DNA of 64,000 bases from Succinivibrionaceae bacterium UBA3769 (lineage in GTDB: Bacteria; Pseudomonadota; Gammaproteobacteria; Enterobacterales; Succinivibrionaceae), in contig DFFT01000088.1 in the NCBI GenBank assembly GCA_002372325.1, forward strand, positions 1 through 64,000, written 5' to 3'. The first letter of the stretch is position 1; each line of letters starts with the position of its first letter. This document shows, one piece after another, positions 26,062-35,719 of this stretch. Below the pieces are notes generated by a model. That model was not told where the DNA came from. It was given only the letters and a program-made list of their open reading frames with translations, and did no database searches. The translations under genes and the position numbers were made by a program.

Positions 26062-28647
26062 ATGACAGTCATTCTCAAACAATACAATCCTCACGATCTG
26101 GAACCTCAGGTTCAGGAATACTGGGAGCAGCATAAAACCTTCAAAGCTTCCATGGATACCGGCAGGGAAAAATTCTACTGTCTCTCCATGTTCCCCTATC
26201 CCTCCGGAAGACTGCACATGGGACATGTCAGGAACTACACCATCGGAGATGTGATTTCCCGCTTTCAGAGACTCAACGGCAAGGAGGTCATGCAGCCCAT
26301 CGGCTGGGACGCCTTCGGCCTTCCCGCTGAAAACGCCGCCGTTAAAAACAAGACCGCTCCGGCCAAATGGACCTATTCCAACATCGCCTACATGAAGAAG
26401 CAGCTCAAGATTCTGGGCTTCTCCTTTGACTGGGATCGGGAAATCGCCACCTGCAAGCCGGAATACTACAAGTGGGAGCAGCGGTTTTTCACCGAGCTCT
26501 ATAAAAAGGGACTGGTTTACAAGAAGACCTCCACCGTAAACTGGTGTCCCAATGACCAGACAGTGCTGGCCAACGAACAGGTGCAGGAAGGCCGCTGCTG
26601 GCGCTGCGACTGTCCGGTGGAGATCAAGGAAGTGCCCCAGTGGTTCCTGAAGATCACCGCCTATGCCGAAGAGCTCCTGGAGGATCTGGATAATCTGCCG
26701 GGCTGGCCGGAAACCGTTAAGACCATGCAGCGGAACTGGATCGGGAAATCAGAGGGTCTCAACATCAAGCTTAAGGTAGACGGCCGGGATGAGGTGCTGG
26801 AGGTTTACACCACGAGACCAGACACCTTCATGGGCGTTACCTATGTGGCCATTGCCCCCATGCATCCTTTGGCCCGGGAGGCTGCCAGAGTTAATCCCGG
26901 GATTGCCGAATTCATTCAGGAATGCCGCAATCTTAAGATCGCCGAAGCCGACATTGCCAAGATGGAAAAGAAGGGCATGGCCACCGGCTTCTATGCCATT
27001 CACCCCCTGAACGGCAGAAAGGTTCCGGTGATGGTGGCCAATTTCGTTATTATGGATTATGGCACCGGCGCCGTAATGTCCGTGCCGGCTCATGACCAGC
27101 GCGATTATGAATTCGCCAAAAAGTACGGTCTTGACATCATTCCGGTGATCCGCCCCGCGGATCAGGATCAGCCGGACGTTTCCGAAGCCGCCTACACCGA
27201 AAAGGGCATCACCTTTAACAGCGGAGAATTTGACGGCCTTGATTTCAAGGGAGCCTTTAACGCCATTGCCGACAAGCTGGAAAGCATCGGCATGGGCCAG
27301 CGCACGGTAAACTACCGTCTCAGAGACTGGGGGGTTTCCAGACAGCGCTACTGGGGCGCTCCCATCCCCATGATAAACCTGCCCGACGGCAGTGTGGTTC
27401 CCGCTCAGGAGTTCCCGGTGCTGCTCCCCGAGGATGTAGTCATGGACGGCATTGTGAGCCCCATCAAGGCAGATCCGGCATGGGCCAGGGTAACCGTTAA
27501 CGGTCAGGAAGCCCTCCGGGAAACCGACACCTTCGATACCTTCATGGAATCCTCCTGGTATTATGCCCGCTACTGCTGCAACAACTACTCCGAGGGCATG
27601 CTGGACAGCAAGGCCACCGGCTTCTGGCTTCCTGTGGATCAGTACATCGGCGGCATCGAACACGCCTGCATGCATCTTCTCTACGCCCGCTTCTTCCACA
27701 AGCTGCTCCGGGACGCCGGCATGGTGAACTGCGATGAGCCCTTCACCCGTCTGCTCTGTCAGGGCATGGTGCTGGCTGATGCCTTCTACTACAAGACCGA
27801 TAACGGCTCCAAGATCTGGGTAAGCCCGCTGGAAGCCCTCTGCGAAAAGGACGCCAAGGGCAATATCACCAAGGCTCAGGACAAGGAAGGCCACGATCTC
27901 ACTCATGCCGGCATGACCAAGATGAGCAAGTCCAAGAACAACGGCATCGATCCCCAGGAAATGGTAGATCGCTACGGCGCGGACACCGTGCGTCTTTTCA
28001 TGATGTTCGCATCCCCGGCCGAGCTTACTCTGGAATGGAAGGAATCCGGCGTTGAAGGAGCTCTCAGGTTTATCAGAAAGCTTTGGAACAACGTGCAGGC
28101 CCTTCTGGAAAACCCGCGGCCGGAGCCATACAATCCGCAGGATCTCAATGAAACCGAAAAGGAAATCAGAAGAGAGCTTAACAAAACCATCGAAAAGGTC
28201 ACCGATGACATCGGCAGAAGACAGACCTTTAACACCGCCATTGCCGCTGTTATGGAATTCCTGAACAAGCTGCAGAAGCTGGATCTCTCCCGCAAGACTG
28301 CCCTGTCTCTGGCCTATGAATCCTATGACAAGGTGGTGGTGCTTCTGGATCCCATCATTCCCCACACCTCCTTTGCCCTCTGGCAGGATCTGGGACATCA
28401 GGAAGCAGTAGACGAAACCTCCTGGCCCAAGGCCGATCCCGCCGCCATGGAGCAGGACAGCCGTCTCATTGTGGTGCAGGTCAACGGCAAGGTCAGGAAC
28501 CGGATCACCGTGGCTGCTTCCGCTCCGGAGGAGGAGGTCAAAAATCAGGCTCTCAATGACGAAACAGTTAAGAAGTTCACTGACGGCAAGACAGTTAAAA
28601 AGGTAATATACGTAAAGGATAAGCTGGTGAACATCGTGGCGGTCTGA
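26062..28647 (+). CDS. leuS: Leucyl-tRNA synthetase
   Basis: An 861-residue class I synthetase that charges tRNA-Leu. The start at 26062 ([16 protein letters not shown]) matches the usual N-terminus, and the 40 extra in-frame codons upstream are disregarded. The HIGH-type motif is [19 protein letters not shown]. The editing domain contains [17 protein letters not shown] and [15 protein letters not shown]. The KMSKS motif is [14 protein letters not shown]. The C-terminal domain ends [14 protein letters not shown]. The length equals the E. coli enzyme (860). A TATAAT box at 25921-25926 is the likely -10. It heads the block leuS-lptE-holA-nadD as in E. coli. Confidence 0.97.
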   Translation: MTVILKQYNPHDLEPQVQEYWEQHKTFKASMDTGREKFYCLSMFPYPSGRLHMGHVRNYTIGDVISRFQRLNGKEVMQPIGWDAFGLPAENAAVKNKTAPAKWTYSNIAYMKKQLKILGFSFDWDREIATCKPEYYKWEQRFFTELYKKGLVYKKTSTVNWCPNDQTVLANEQVQEGRCWRCDCPVEIKEVPQWFLKITAYAEELLEDLDNLPGWPETVKTMQRNWIGKSEGLNIKLKVDGRDEVLEVYTTRPDTFMGVTYVAIAPMHPLAREAARVNPGIAEFIQECRNLKIAEADIAKMEKKGMATGFYAIHPLNGRKVPVMVANFVIMDYGTGAVMSVPAHDQRDYEFAKKYGLDIIPVIRPADQDQPDVSEAAYTEKGITFNSGEFDGLDFKGAFNAIADKLESIGMGQRTVNYRLRDWGVSRQRYWGAPIPMINLPDGSVVPAQEFPVLLPEDVVMDGIVSPIKADPAWARVTVNGQEALRETDTFDTFMESSWYYARYCCNNYSEGMLDSKATGFWLPVDQYIGGIEHACMHLLYARFFHKLLRDAGMVNCDEPFTRLLCQGMVLADAFYYKTDNGSKIWVSPLEALCEKDAKGNITKAQDKEGHDLTHAGMTKMSKSKNNGIDPQEMVDRYGADTVRLFMMFASPAELTLEWKESGVEGALRFIRKLWNNVQALLENPRPEPYNPQDLNETEKEIRRELNKTIEKVTDDIGRRQTFNTAIAAVMEFLNKLQKLDLSRKTALSLAYESYDKVVVLLDPIIPHTSFALWQDLGHQEAVDETSWPKADPAAMEQDSRLIVVQVNGKVRNRITVAASAPEEEVKNQALNDETVKKFTDGKTVKKVIYVKDKLVNIVAV

Positions 28648-28678
28648 CTGCCCGGGACAGCTTGCGCTTAAAGACAGC

Positions 28679-28703
28679 GGCCGGGGATCTTCTCCGGCCT
28701 TTT
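28679..28703 (+). terminator. Hairpin terminator between leuS and lptE
   Basis: GGCCGG (28679-28684) pairs with CCGGCC (28694-28699), with further GA/TC pairs inside, then TTTT. It is probably partial, since lptE starts 20 bases later and no promoter is visible between. Confidence 0.6.
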
Positions 28704-28722
28704 CCGGTTAACACAGGTCTCT

Positions 28723-29430
28723 ATGAACATATTTCCCCTGCTATTCCGTCACCTCCTTGCAGTTGCTGTTACAGGCATTATTCTGTCCGGCTGCGGCTTT
28801 CATCTTCCGCAGGATGAAAAGCTTTCTGACAGCTGTCCGGAGCTGATTCTTGCCGGAGACGACAATGATATCTTTTACAAAGTTCTGGAGGAGAAGCTGA
28901 TATTAAGCGGGGTTAAGGTAACTCCTGTTATCGGCAGCTACGCCAGCTATCTCAAGGGAGATATTCCGGTGCTTTCCTGCGGCCCCATGCAGGGGAACAG
29001 CAAGGTGCTTTCCGTAGCCGGAAACGCGCAGAATCTGGAATACACCTACAAAACCTCCGTAGCCTGCAACCTCTTTGCCCCGGGACATCGCCCCTATGCC
29101 ATCGCAAATACCCTGAACCGTTCCTATCTGAACCGTTCCGGTGTCACTATTTCCACGGATGCGGAAAAAAGCGTCATTATTGAAGAGTCAGCAGAAAACC
29201 ATGCTGATATGGTGCTGATCCGGCTTAGCAATGTCCAGGGCGTGCTCCCCCGGCTGGCGTCTCAGGATGCCGCCGGCACGGCCGCAGATGGCGTCCGGGT
29301 GGTGTTCGATCCCACCTCCGAAAACTCCCGGGAAATGAGTCTTGAGGAAGCCAGAAATGCTCCGGAAATGCAGGATTTTGAGATAAACACCCCAGAGTCC
29401 CCGAAATCCGGAGGGGCAGAGCGGCAATAA
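28723..29430 (+). CDS. lptE: LPS-assembly lipoprotein LptE
   Basis: A 235-residue outer-membrane lipoprotein that plugs the LptD barrel and aids lipopolysaccharide insertion. The signal peptide ends in the lipobox LSGC (Cys24), and the mature protein starts CGFHLPQDEKL, the family signature (CGFHLR or similar). The rest is poorly conserved, as is usual for LptE. It is somewhat longer than the E. coli protein (193), through an acidic, Ser/Glu-rich C-terminal tail that may be disordered. Its place between leuS and holA is diagnostic. Confidence 0.88.
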   Translation: MNIFPLLFRHLLAVAVTGIILSGCGFHLPQDEKLSDSCPELILAGDDNDIFYKVLEEKLILSGVKVTPVIGSYASYLKGDIPVLSCGPMQGNSKVLSVAGNAQNLEYTYKTSVACNLFAPGHRPYAIANTLNRSYLNRSGVTISTDAEKSVIIEESAENHADMVLIRLSNVQGVLPRLASQDAAGTAADGVRVVFDPTSENSREMSLEEARNAPEMQDFEINTPESPKSGGAERQ

Positions 29431-29442
29431 CGGAGAACAGCC

Positions 29443-30498
29443 ATGCAGATCTACGGAAACAAGCTGGAGCAGCATCTCAGCGAACACGGACTTTCTCCGA
29501 TCTACATTATTGCCAGCGATGAACCCTTCTGGCATGAGGATGCCGGAAGAACCATCGTGAACTTTGCCAAAAGCAAGGGCTTTACCAGCTATAACTACAA
29601 CAGCTTCAGCACGGACAGCATCGATCTGGAGCTTCTGGAGGACTCCTGCGGCAGCCCCGGTCTTTTTGCGGAAAACTCTCTCGTGGTGCTCAGCGTCCCC
29701 GCCATTAATAAGAGCAAGGGGCTCCGGGAGGCTCTGGCCATTCTGGAACGCTGTCTGAATCCCTCTCTGCTGGCTATTGTCAACACCCCCAGACTCTCCA
29801 AGGCGGATCTGGGATCCGGGAAGCCCTTCGGCAAGCTGGCCGCCAAAGGCCTGGCGGTAATCTTCTATCCCCTCAGGGATTATGAATACACCAAATTCAT
29901 CAATGATCGCGCCCGCGCCTTCGGCCTTTCTCTGGATCCTCAGGGCACGGCGCTTATTCTTTCCTCCTATCAGGGCAACCTTTTTGCCATGGTGCAGACT
30001 CTGGAAAAGATCTCCCTTTCCGGCAAAAGCGGTTATGTTACGGCAGACGAAATCCGCTGGCATATCAGCCCGGAGAATCACTTTTCGGTATACGACCTCC
30101 AGGATGCTCTCATAAACCCGTCCCTGACCATTGAAAGACGGCTTGTTATGATCGATTCCCTCAGGCAGGAGGGCACTCCCATGATGGAAATCATCGGCCA
30201 GTTCGGTCAGGCACTGCAGGATCTTTACCGCCTGAGAACGCTGATGGATCGGAACCAGCCCCTGAACAGCTTTTTTGAGGGACACCGGATCCTGAAATTC
30301 CTGCCCCAGAAAAGAACCGTCTACCAGAAGGCGGCTCAGGGACTGACTGCTCCGGCGCTCCGGCATCTCATGGATCTCATCTGCCGGGCAGATCTCGCAG
30401 TCAGAAACTTTGATGAAAAAACCGCCCTCATGCTGATCCGCGAAACCGCGGCGGCAAGGAGCTGTCCCTCCAAAATAAGGCTGAACGCCAATGATTAA
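29443..30498 (+). CDS. holA: DNA polymerase III delta subunit HolA
   Basis: A 351-residue AAA+-fold subunit of the clamp loader that opens the beta sliding clamp. Typical blocks are PIYIIASDEPFWHEDAGRTI near the N-terminus, FAENSLVVLSVP, ILERCLNPSLLAIVNTPRL, and the helical C-terminal collar with PMMEIIGQFGQALQDLYRLR. It lacks a functional Walker A, as all delta subunits do. It starts 12 bases after lptE and overlaps nadD by eight bases, so the three genes form one transcription unit. Confidence 0.92.
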   Translation: MQIYGNKLEQHLSEHGLSPIYIIASDEPFWHEDAGRTIVNFAKSKGFTSYNYNSFSTDSIDLELLEDSCGSPGLFAENSLVVLSVPAINKSKGLREALAILERCLNPSLLAIVNTPRLSKADLGSGKPFGKLAAKGLAVIFYPLRDYEYTKFINDRARAFGLSLDPQGTALILSSYQGNLFAMVQTLEKISLSGKSGYVTADEIRWHISPENHFSVYDLQDALINPSLTIERRLVMIDSLRQEGTPMMEIIGQFGQALQDLYRLRTLMDRNQPLNSFFEGHRILKFLPQKRTVYQKAAQGLTAPALRHLMDLICRADLAVRNFDEKTALMLIRETAAARSCPSKIRLNAND

Positions 30499-31156
30499 AA
30501 AAGGCATTCTCGGCGGCACCTTTGATCCCTTCCATCTGGGGCATCTCATGCTCCTTCGGGAAAGCATGAAGGCCCTCTGTCTGGATGCCGCCATCGCAGA
30601 ACCCAACCTAGTGCCCTATTACCGCAGGCAGCCGGCTCTCTCCAACGAAGAAAGGCTGGAAATCTGCCGGCTTTCGGTATCCGGCATTCCAGGAGTTCAG
30701 GTTTCCGACCGGGAAATCCGCCGGGATTCCTACACCTCAACCTGCGAGCTTCTCCGGGAACTAAGAAGCGCGGAACCGGAAACATGGCCGGTTTTTATTA
30801 TCGGCATGGACTCCTTTCTTTATCTCCATAAATGGGTTCGCGGAGAAGAGATCCCGGAATACGGCAACCTCGCCGTTATCAGGAGGCCGGGCTCTCAGCT
30901 CCGGCCGGAGGAGCTTCCTCCGGAGCTCCTCCGCATCTATGAAAAATACCGCTCTCCGGACAATGCGGTAAGAGGCCCTGCGGGACAGATCTTTTTTCTG
31001 GATACGCCGGAAATGGATATCAGCGCCACCGCTATCAGAAATCTCCTCCGAAAACGCGATTTCACCGCCGCCCGGGAATTTCTGGCTCCTGCCGCCCTGG
31101 CCCGGATTCGGGAAATCATGGAGGAAAGGCCCGGGATCTGGGACGAGCCCTCCTGA
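30491..31156 (+). CDS. nadD: Nicotinate-mononucleotide adenylyltransferase
   Basis: A 221-residue cytoplasmic enzyme that converts nicotinate mononucleotide and ATP to deamido-NAD. The nucleotidyltransferase motif GGTFDPFHLGHL is at the N-terminus and the C-terminal signature ISATAIRNLLR is present. SNEERLEICRLSV and FIIGMDSFLYLHKW are also family blocks. The ATG lies inside the last codons of holA, implying translational coupling. The cobC-type gene seen after nadD in E. coli is absent; a TM2-domain gene follows instead after a 248-base gap. Confidence 0.95.
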   Translation: MIKKGILGGTFDPFHLGHLMLLRESMKALCLDAAIAEPNLVPYYRRQPALSNEERLEICRLSVSGIPGVQVSDREIRRDSYTSTCELLRELRSAEPETWPVFIIGMDSFLYLHKWVRGEEIPEYGNLAVIRRPGSQLRPEELPPELLRIYEKYRSPDNAVRGPAGQIFFLDTPEMDISATAIRNLLRKRDFTAAREFLAPAALARIREIMEERPGIWDEPS

Positions 31157-31404
31157 TTGCCATTCCGGCCCGGCATTAGCAGCGATCCCCGTTCGCCTTA
31201 TCATCATCTCCCCGGCCCCGCCGGCTCCTCCCGCCCGCCCTCCCCGCTCAATCCTTCCGCGCTCAATCCTTACATCGCCCCGAAAACGTTTTTTTCCGGG
31301 GACTGACGTAACTTTTTGAGAAGCGGGGTTAAGTTTAGGATACAATATACGGCCGGGTAATCGCCCAGAATATCGCAAATACAATTAATCGGAGACTTGC
31401 TAAT

Positions 31405-31653
31405 ATGAGTAATGAAGTCGGAGCTCACACCGTAAACAAGGTTATCTATTTAGTTTTAACAGTTTGTCTGGGGCCTTGGGGGGTTCATAAGTTTTATGCC
31501 AGAAGGCCTATTGCCGGTGTTTTAATAGTTCTTATCAGCTGCAGTGCCCTACTTCTTATATTTCCGATATTTATTTCCCTCGTGTGGGTGGTAATATCAT
31601 TTGTAAAAGCACTGCTCACCCCGGCTGACTCCGCCGGCAACATCGAAGCCTGA
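31405..31653 (+). CDS. TM2-domain small membrane protein
   Basis: An 82-residue protein with the TM2 domain: a first membrane helix (VIYLVLTVCL), the signature GPWGVHKFYARRPIAG, and a second hydrophobic region (VLIVLISCSALLLIFPIF). It should lie in the inner membrane as a hairpin. TM2 proteins have no established biochemical role in bacteria. CGGAG precedes the ATG. Upstream, TTGAGA (31316-31321) and TACAAT (31341-31346) form a possible promoter with a rather wide 19-base spacer. Two copies of CGCTCAATCCTT lie near 31245-31272. The gene sits inside an otherwise conserved block between nadD and rsfS, which suggests later insertion. Confidence 0.7.
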   Translation: MSNEVGAHTVNKVIYLVLTVCLGPWGVHKFYARRPIAGVLIVLISCSALLLIFPIFISLVWVVISFVKALLTPADSAGNIEA

Positions 31654-31703
31654 TTCTTTTGCCATCAGACCCTCATAACCGCACTATCAGGGAAGCAATT
31701 ACT

Positions 31704-32024
31704 TTGAACACGCAGGAAATCGTAAAGGAAATTGAAAACGCCGTTCTGGACATCAAGGGACGCGATCTGGTATCCATTGACATGAACGGCCGTTCCGACA
31801 TAACCGACGTCATGATGATCTGCTCCGGCACCTCCGTGAAGCATACCGCGGCCATTGCCGACAGAGTGGCCCGGGCTCTCAAGTCCCGCAAGATTCCCAT
31901 CTTCGGCATCGAAGGGGAACAGAAGGGGGACTGGGTGCTGATGGACGCCGGCTCTGTGGTGCTGCATATCATGATTCCGGCGGCCCGGGAAAACTATCAG
32001 CTGGAACAGCTCTACGGGTTATGA
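31704..32024 (+). CDS. rsfS: Ribosomal silencing factor RsfS
   Basis: A 106-residue protein that binds ribosomal protein L14 and blocks subunit joining when nutrients are scarce. Family blocks are [31 protein letters not shown] and [16 protein letters not shown]. The start is a TTG at 31704 with AGGGAAG upstream; it gives the usual length (E. coli 105). The longer frame also starts with TTG (31659) and adds 15 unlike residues. The final four bases overlap rlmH as ATGA, so the two are coupled, as in many bacteria. Confidence 0.92.
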   Translation: MNTQEIVKEIENAVLDIKGRDLVSIDMNGRSDITDVMMICSGTSVKHTAAIADRVARALKSRKIPIFGIEGEQKGDWVLMDAGSVVLHIMIPAARENYQLEQLYGL

Positions 32025-32491
32025 GAATACTCCTCATTGCCGCGGGCACTAAAATGCCCGCCTTTGTGACCATGGGCTTCCAGGAATACCAGAAGCGCTT
32101 TCCCCGGGAAATGACTCTGGAGCTCGTGGAAATTCCCCTGGGCCACCGGGGCAAAAACGCCGATGTGGAAAAGCTCACCCGGGAGGAGGGGCGGCTCATG
32201 CTGGCTCAGGTGCCTAAGGGAGCAATGGTGATCACCTTGGATATTCCCGGCAAAATGTACTCCACTCCGGAGCTGGCCGAGGAGGTGCGTTCCTGGAAGA
32301 TGAGCGGCCGGGATGTGGCCATCCTCATCGGAGGCCCTGAAGGCCTCTCCCCGGAATGCAAGAAGGCCGCGGAAAAAAGCTGGTCTCTCTCCCGGCTCAC
32401 CATGCCCCATCCTCTGGTGCGCATCGTCATGGCGGAAAGTCTTTACCGGGCCTGGAGCATTACCGCAAACCTTCCCTACCATCGAGAATAA
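32021..32491 (+). CDS. rlmH: 23S rRNA (pseudouridine-1915 N3)-methyltransferase RlmH
   Basis: A 156-residue SPOUT-class methyltransferase acting on pseudouridine 1915 in helix 69 of 23S rRNA. The S-adenosylmethionine knot is visible as [18 protein letters not shown] and [27 protein letters not shown], cited here as separate blocks. [18 protein letters not shown] is the central family block. The length equals E. coli RlmH (155). It overlaps rsfS by four bases and is followed nine bases later by mrdA. Confidence 0.96.
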   Translation: MRILLIAAGTKMPAFVTMGFQEYQKRFPREMTLELVEIPLGHRGKNADVEKLTREEGRLMLAQVPKGAMVITLDIPGKMYSTPELAEEVRSWKMSGRDVAILIGGPEGLSPECKKAAEKSWSLSRLTMPHPLVRIVMAESLYRAWSITANLPYHRE

Positions 32492-32500
32492 TTTTTTATA

Positions 32501-34483
32501 ATGTTTTTCCTGAGTTCCCGGCGCCTGAGACCGCCGCGCAACAACGATTTTGAACGCAGGCTTTTTAAAAAAAGGCTCATTGTAGCCTTTTTGTTCATGG
32601 TGATGCTGTCCCTGGTGCTTTTGGGAAATCTCGCCTATCTTCAGGTCATCTGCTACAGCAAGTACCAGACCCGGGCCAATGACAACCGCATCAAGCTGGT
32701 GCCGCAGGCACCCTCCCGGGGACTTATCTACGACCGCAATCACATTATTCTGGCTGACAACCGGCCGCTGTTCAGTCTGGAAATCGTGCCGGAAAACTCC
32801 CGGGGCCTCCGGGATGACATCGCCGCCCTGAAGGATCTTCTGAAGCTGGAGCTGGACGATGACGACATTGCCAAAATTCTGGATCGCTCCCGCTATCAGC
32901 GCAAGTTTCTGCCGGTAACCATTGCCGAAAACCTTAACGAAATACAGGTGGCGGTATTTGCCGTAAATCAGTACCGCTTTCCGGGAGCCCGCATCGAGGC
33001 CAAGCTCAAGCGCTACTACCCGTACTCTGAAACCTTTACCCACGCCATCGGCTACGTGGCCCGCATCAATCACGATGACCTCACCCAGCTGGAGGCCCGG
33101 GGGAAGCTGAACAATTATGCCGCTACCAACGACATCGGCAAGCAGGGCATCGAAAAGTACTACGAGGATCTCCTCCACGGGATTTCCGGTTACCGGGAGG
33201 TGGAGGTGGACAGCCGGGGCCGGGAGATCCGAACCCTGAACCTGGTTTCCCCCACCCCGGGAAACGACATCACCCTCACCATCGACGCCCGCCTGCAGCT
33301 CAAGGCCCAGCATCTCCTCCACGGCAAAAGAGGAGCTATTGTCATGATGAACCCCCGGAACGGCGAAATTCTGGCCATGTTTTCTTCGCCCGCTTATGAT
33401 CCCAACCCCTTCGTAAGAGGCATTAAATCCCGGGAATACGGAGCTCTTCTCAGCAATCCCGACCGCCCTCTTATCAACCGGGTGACTCAGGGCGGCTACT
33501 CCCCGGCCTCCACGGTTAAGCCCCTGATGATTATCATGGGACTCAATGAGGATCTGGTGAACACCTCCACCCGTTTCTTCGGCGGGCCGTTTTTTCAGCT
33601 GCCGGGATCCTCTCATAAATTCCGGGACTGGAGAAAATGGGGCCACGGCTGGATGGACATTTTCCGGGCTGTGGAGATTTCGGCGGATACCTTCTTCTAT
33701 GATCTGGCCTTCCGCGCCGGCATTGACCGCATCAGCCGCTACATGAACCAGTTCGGCATGGGCAAAAGCACCGGCATTGACATCTATGAGGAATCCCTGG
33801 GGAATATGCCCACCAAGAGCTGGAAAAAGAAACGCTTCAAAAGAGACTGGGTGCCCGGAGACACCGTTTCCATCGGCATCGGCCAAGGCTACTGGACCTC
33901 CACCCTGCTGCAGCTGGCCCGGGCGCATGCCATTCTGACCCAGAACGGCAGAAACGTAAGACCCCATCTTCTGCAGCTGGCCCGGGATCCCACCGGAGTA
34001 AGCCCGAACACCTGCATCCCGCCGGACACCGCCATCGTCCTGCCGGTTAAGGACAGCCGCTATTGGGACTATGCCAGAACCGGTATGTGCCTCGTTATCA
34101 ACGGCCCGGAGGGCACCGGCAGAAGAGCCTTCGCTCACACGAGCTACAGCGTCTGCGGCAAATCCGGCACCGCCCAGATCGTGGGAATCAAGCAGGATGC
34201 CCGCTACAATGCCGGCGCTCTCCGGGAGACCCACCGGGACAACGGCCTTTTTGTGGCCTTTGCCAACAAGGAGGATCCCGAGGTTCTGGTGGCCGTAATT
34301 GTGGAAAACATGGGCGGGGCCGGCAAGGTGGCCGCCCCCACCGCCCGGGCCATGCTGGACGAATACTTCCGCATCCGGGACACCCCCTGCGGAGCGGACG
34401 AGATTAAGGCCCTCAAGGAGCAGTATCAGGCGGAGGAGGAGCAGGAGGATCTGGAAAAAATGAAGGAAAAGAGGAAAAACTAA
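32501..34483 (+). CDS. mrdA: Penicillin-binding protein 2 (elongasome transpeptidase)
   Basis: A 660-residue inner-membrane transpeptidase that cross-links lateral-wall peptidoglycan with RodA during rod elongation. A single membrane helix (about residues 27-48) is followed by the pedestal domain with PSRGLIYDRNHIILADN. The transpeptidase domain has Ser337-x-x-Lys340 in YSPASTVKP, the SxD/N-type motif in EISADTFFYDL, and KSGTAQ near residue 560. The C-terminus is a short charged coil (EEEQEDLEKMKEKRKN). rodA begins at the very next base after the stop, so the pair is strictly coupled as mrdA-mrdB in E. coli. Confidence 0.96.
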   Translation: MFFLSSRRLRPPRNNDFERRLFKKRLIVAFLFMVMLSLVLLGNLAYLQVICYSKYQTRANDNRIKLVPQAPSRGLIYDRNHIILADNRPLFSLEIVPENSRGLRDDIAALKDLLKLELDDDDIAKILDRSRYQRKFLPVTIAENLNEIQVAVFAVNQYRFPGARIEAKLKRYYPYSETFTHAIGYVARINHDDLTQLEARGKLNNYAATNDIGKQGIEKYYEDLLHGISGYREVEVDSRGREIRTLNLVSPTPGNDITLTIDARLQLKAQHLLHGKRGAIVMMNPRNGEILAMFSSPAYDPNPFVRGIKSREYGALLSNPDRPLINRVTQGGYSPASTVKPLMIIMGLNEDLVNTSTRFFGGPFFQLPGSSHKFRDWRKWGHGWMDIFRAVEISADTFFYDLAFRAGIDRISRYMNQFGMGKSTGIDIYEESLGNMPTKSWKKKRFKRDWVPGDTVSIGIGQGYWTSTLLQLARAHAILTQNGRNVRPHLLQLARDPTGVSPNTCIPPDTAIVLPVKDSRYWDYARTGMCLVINGPEGTGRRAFAHTSYSVCGKSGTAQIVGIKQDARYNAGALRETHRDNGLFVAFANKEDPEVLVAVIVENMGGAGKVAAPTARAMLDEYFRIRDTPCGADEIKALKEQYQAEEEQEDLEKMKEKRKN

Positions 34484-35623
34484 ATGGCAGGAAATCAGGA
34501 ATCCTACAGCCCCTTTGATGTCGCCAAGGTTCCTCTGAGACACCGGGCGCATATCGATATGCCCCTTATGGGCGGGCTTCTGGCAGCCTTGGGGCTCAGC
34601 CTCATTGTGCTCTACAGCGCTTCAGGACAGCATTACGAAATGCTGCTAAGGCAGCTTTTGCGCACCGGACTCAGCTTTATTCTCATGATCTTCATTGCCC
34701 AGATAAATCCCCGGATTTTTGAAAGGTTCAGCTGGCTCCTCTTCGGGGGCTGTCTTGCCATGCTTCTCGCGGTGATGTTCTTCGGGGAGGTCAGCAAGGG
34801 AGCGCAGCGCTGGCTCAATATCGGGTTCATGCGCATTCAGCCCTCGGAATTTCTGAAAATCGTCATGCCCATCACCGTGGCCGCCCTGCTCAGCAAGGAC
34901 AGTCTGCCCCCCAGATTCATGAAGGTGGTGGCGGCCCTGGCGATCATCGCCATTCCCACGGTGCTTATCGCCAAACAGCCGGATCTGGGTACGGCCATTC
35001 TGGTATCCTCCGCCGGAATGTTTGTGGTTTTTCTGGCCGGCATCAGCATCTGGTGGATCGCCGCCGGCATCATTCTGGCCGGATCCCTGTTCCCCATTAT
35101 GTGGAACTTCGTCATGCACGACTACCAGAAGCAGCGCATCCTGACCTTTCTGAATCCCGAGTCCGATCCCCGGAATACCGGCTATCACATCATTCAGTCC
35201 AAAATCGCCATCGGATCCGGAGGCGTTTACGGCAAGGGCTGGCTCCACGGCACCCAGTCGCAGCTGGACTTTCTGCCGGAGCCCCACACGGACTTCATCT
35301 TCGCCGTGTTCAGCGAAGAGTTCGGACTTATCGGCTTTGGCATTCTGATGAGCATATACCTTTACATTATCACCAGATGCCTATATATTTCCCTCAGAGC
35401 TGACAATACCTTTTCGCGGCTTCTGGGGGGAGCCATTTCCCTGACATTTTTCTTTTACATATTTGTAAATATCGGAATGGTTTCGGGAATCCTGCCGGTG
35501 GTGGGCGTTCCGCTGCCTCTCATCAGCTACGGCGGCACCTCCATGGTTACTCTGTCAGCAGGTTTCGGTATAATTATGGCCATTCATACCCACAAGGAAC
35601 GCAAAAGCTATCCGGACCTCTGA
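34484..35623 (+). CDS. rodA: Peptidoglycan glycosyltransferase RodA
   Basis: A 379-residue SEDS-family polymerase of the elongasome with about ten membrane helices. Hallmarks are QPSEFLKIVMPI, the catalytic-loop region AKQPDLGTAIL with its essential Asp, and the C-terminal GVPLPLISYGGTSMVTL. It partners with PBP2 encoded directly upstream. The length is close to the E. coli protein (370). A 96-base gap separates it from mltB. Confidence 0.96.
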   Translation: MAGNQESYSPFDVAKVPLRHRAHIDMPLMGGLLAALGLSLIVLYSASGQHYEMLLRQLLRTGLSFILMIFIAQINPRIFERFSWLLFGGCLAMLLAVMFFGEVSKGAQRWLNIGFMRIQPSEFLKIVMPITVAALLSKDSLPPRFMKVVAALAIIAIPTVLIAKQPDLGTAILVSSAGMFVVFLAGISIWWIAAGIILAGSLFPIMWNFVMHDYQKQRILTFLNPESDPRNTGYHIIQSKIAIGSGGVYGKGWLHGTQSQLDFLPEPHTDFIFAVFSEEFGLIGFGILMSIYLYIITRCLYISLRADNTFSRLLGGAISLTFFFYIFVNIGMVSGILPVVGVPLPLISYGGTSMVTLSAGFGIIMAIHTHKERKSYPDL

Positions 35624-35719
35624 ACTGTATTCGGAAGCGCGGCCAAAACCGCAGCTTTAACAGCGCGAATAAACCGCTCACATTAACCCGCACATTAACC
35701 GCAAGGTTGGGAGTATATC

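Noticed and set aside
26749..28398. 549-codon ORF opposite leuS
   Set aside because: Antisense to a certain leuS gene with every catalytic motif. Composition is typical of a shadow frame.
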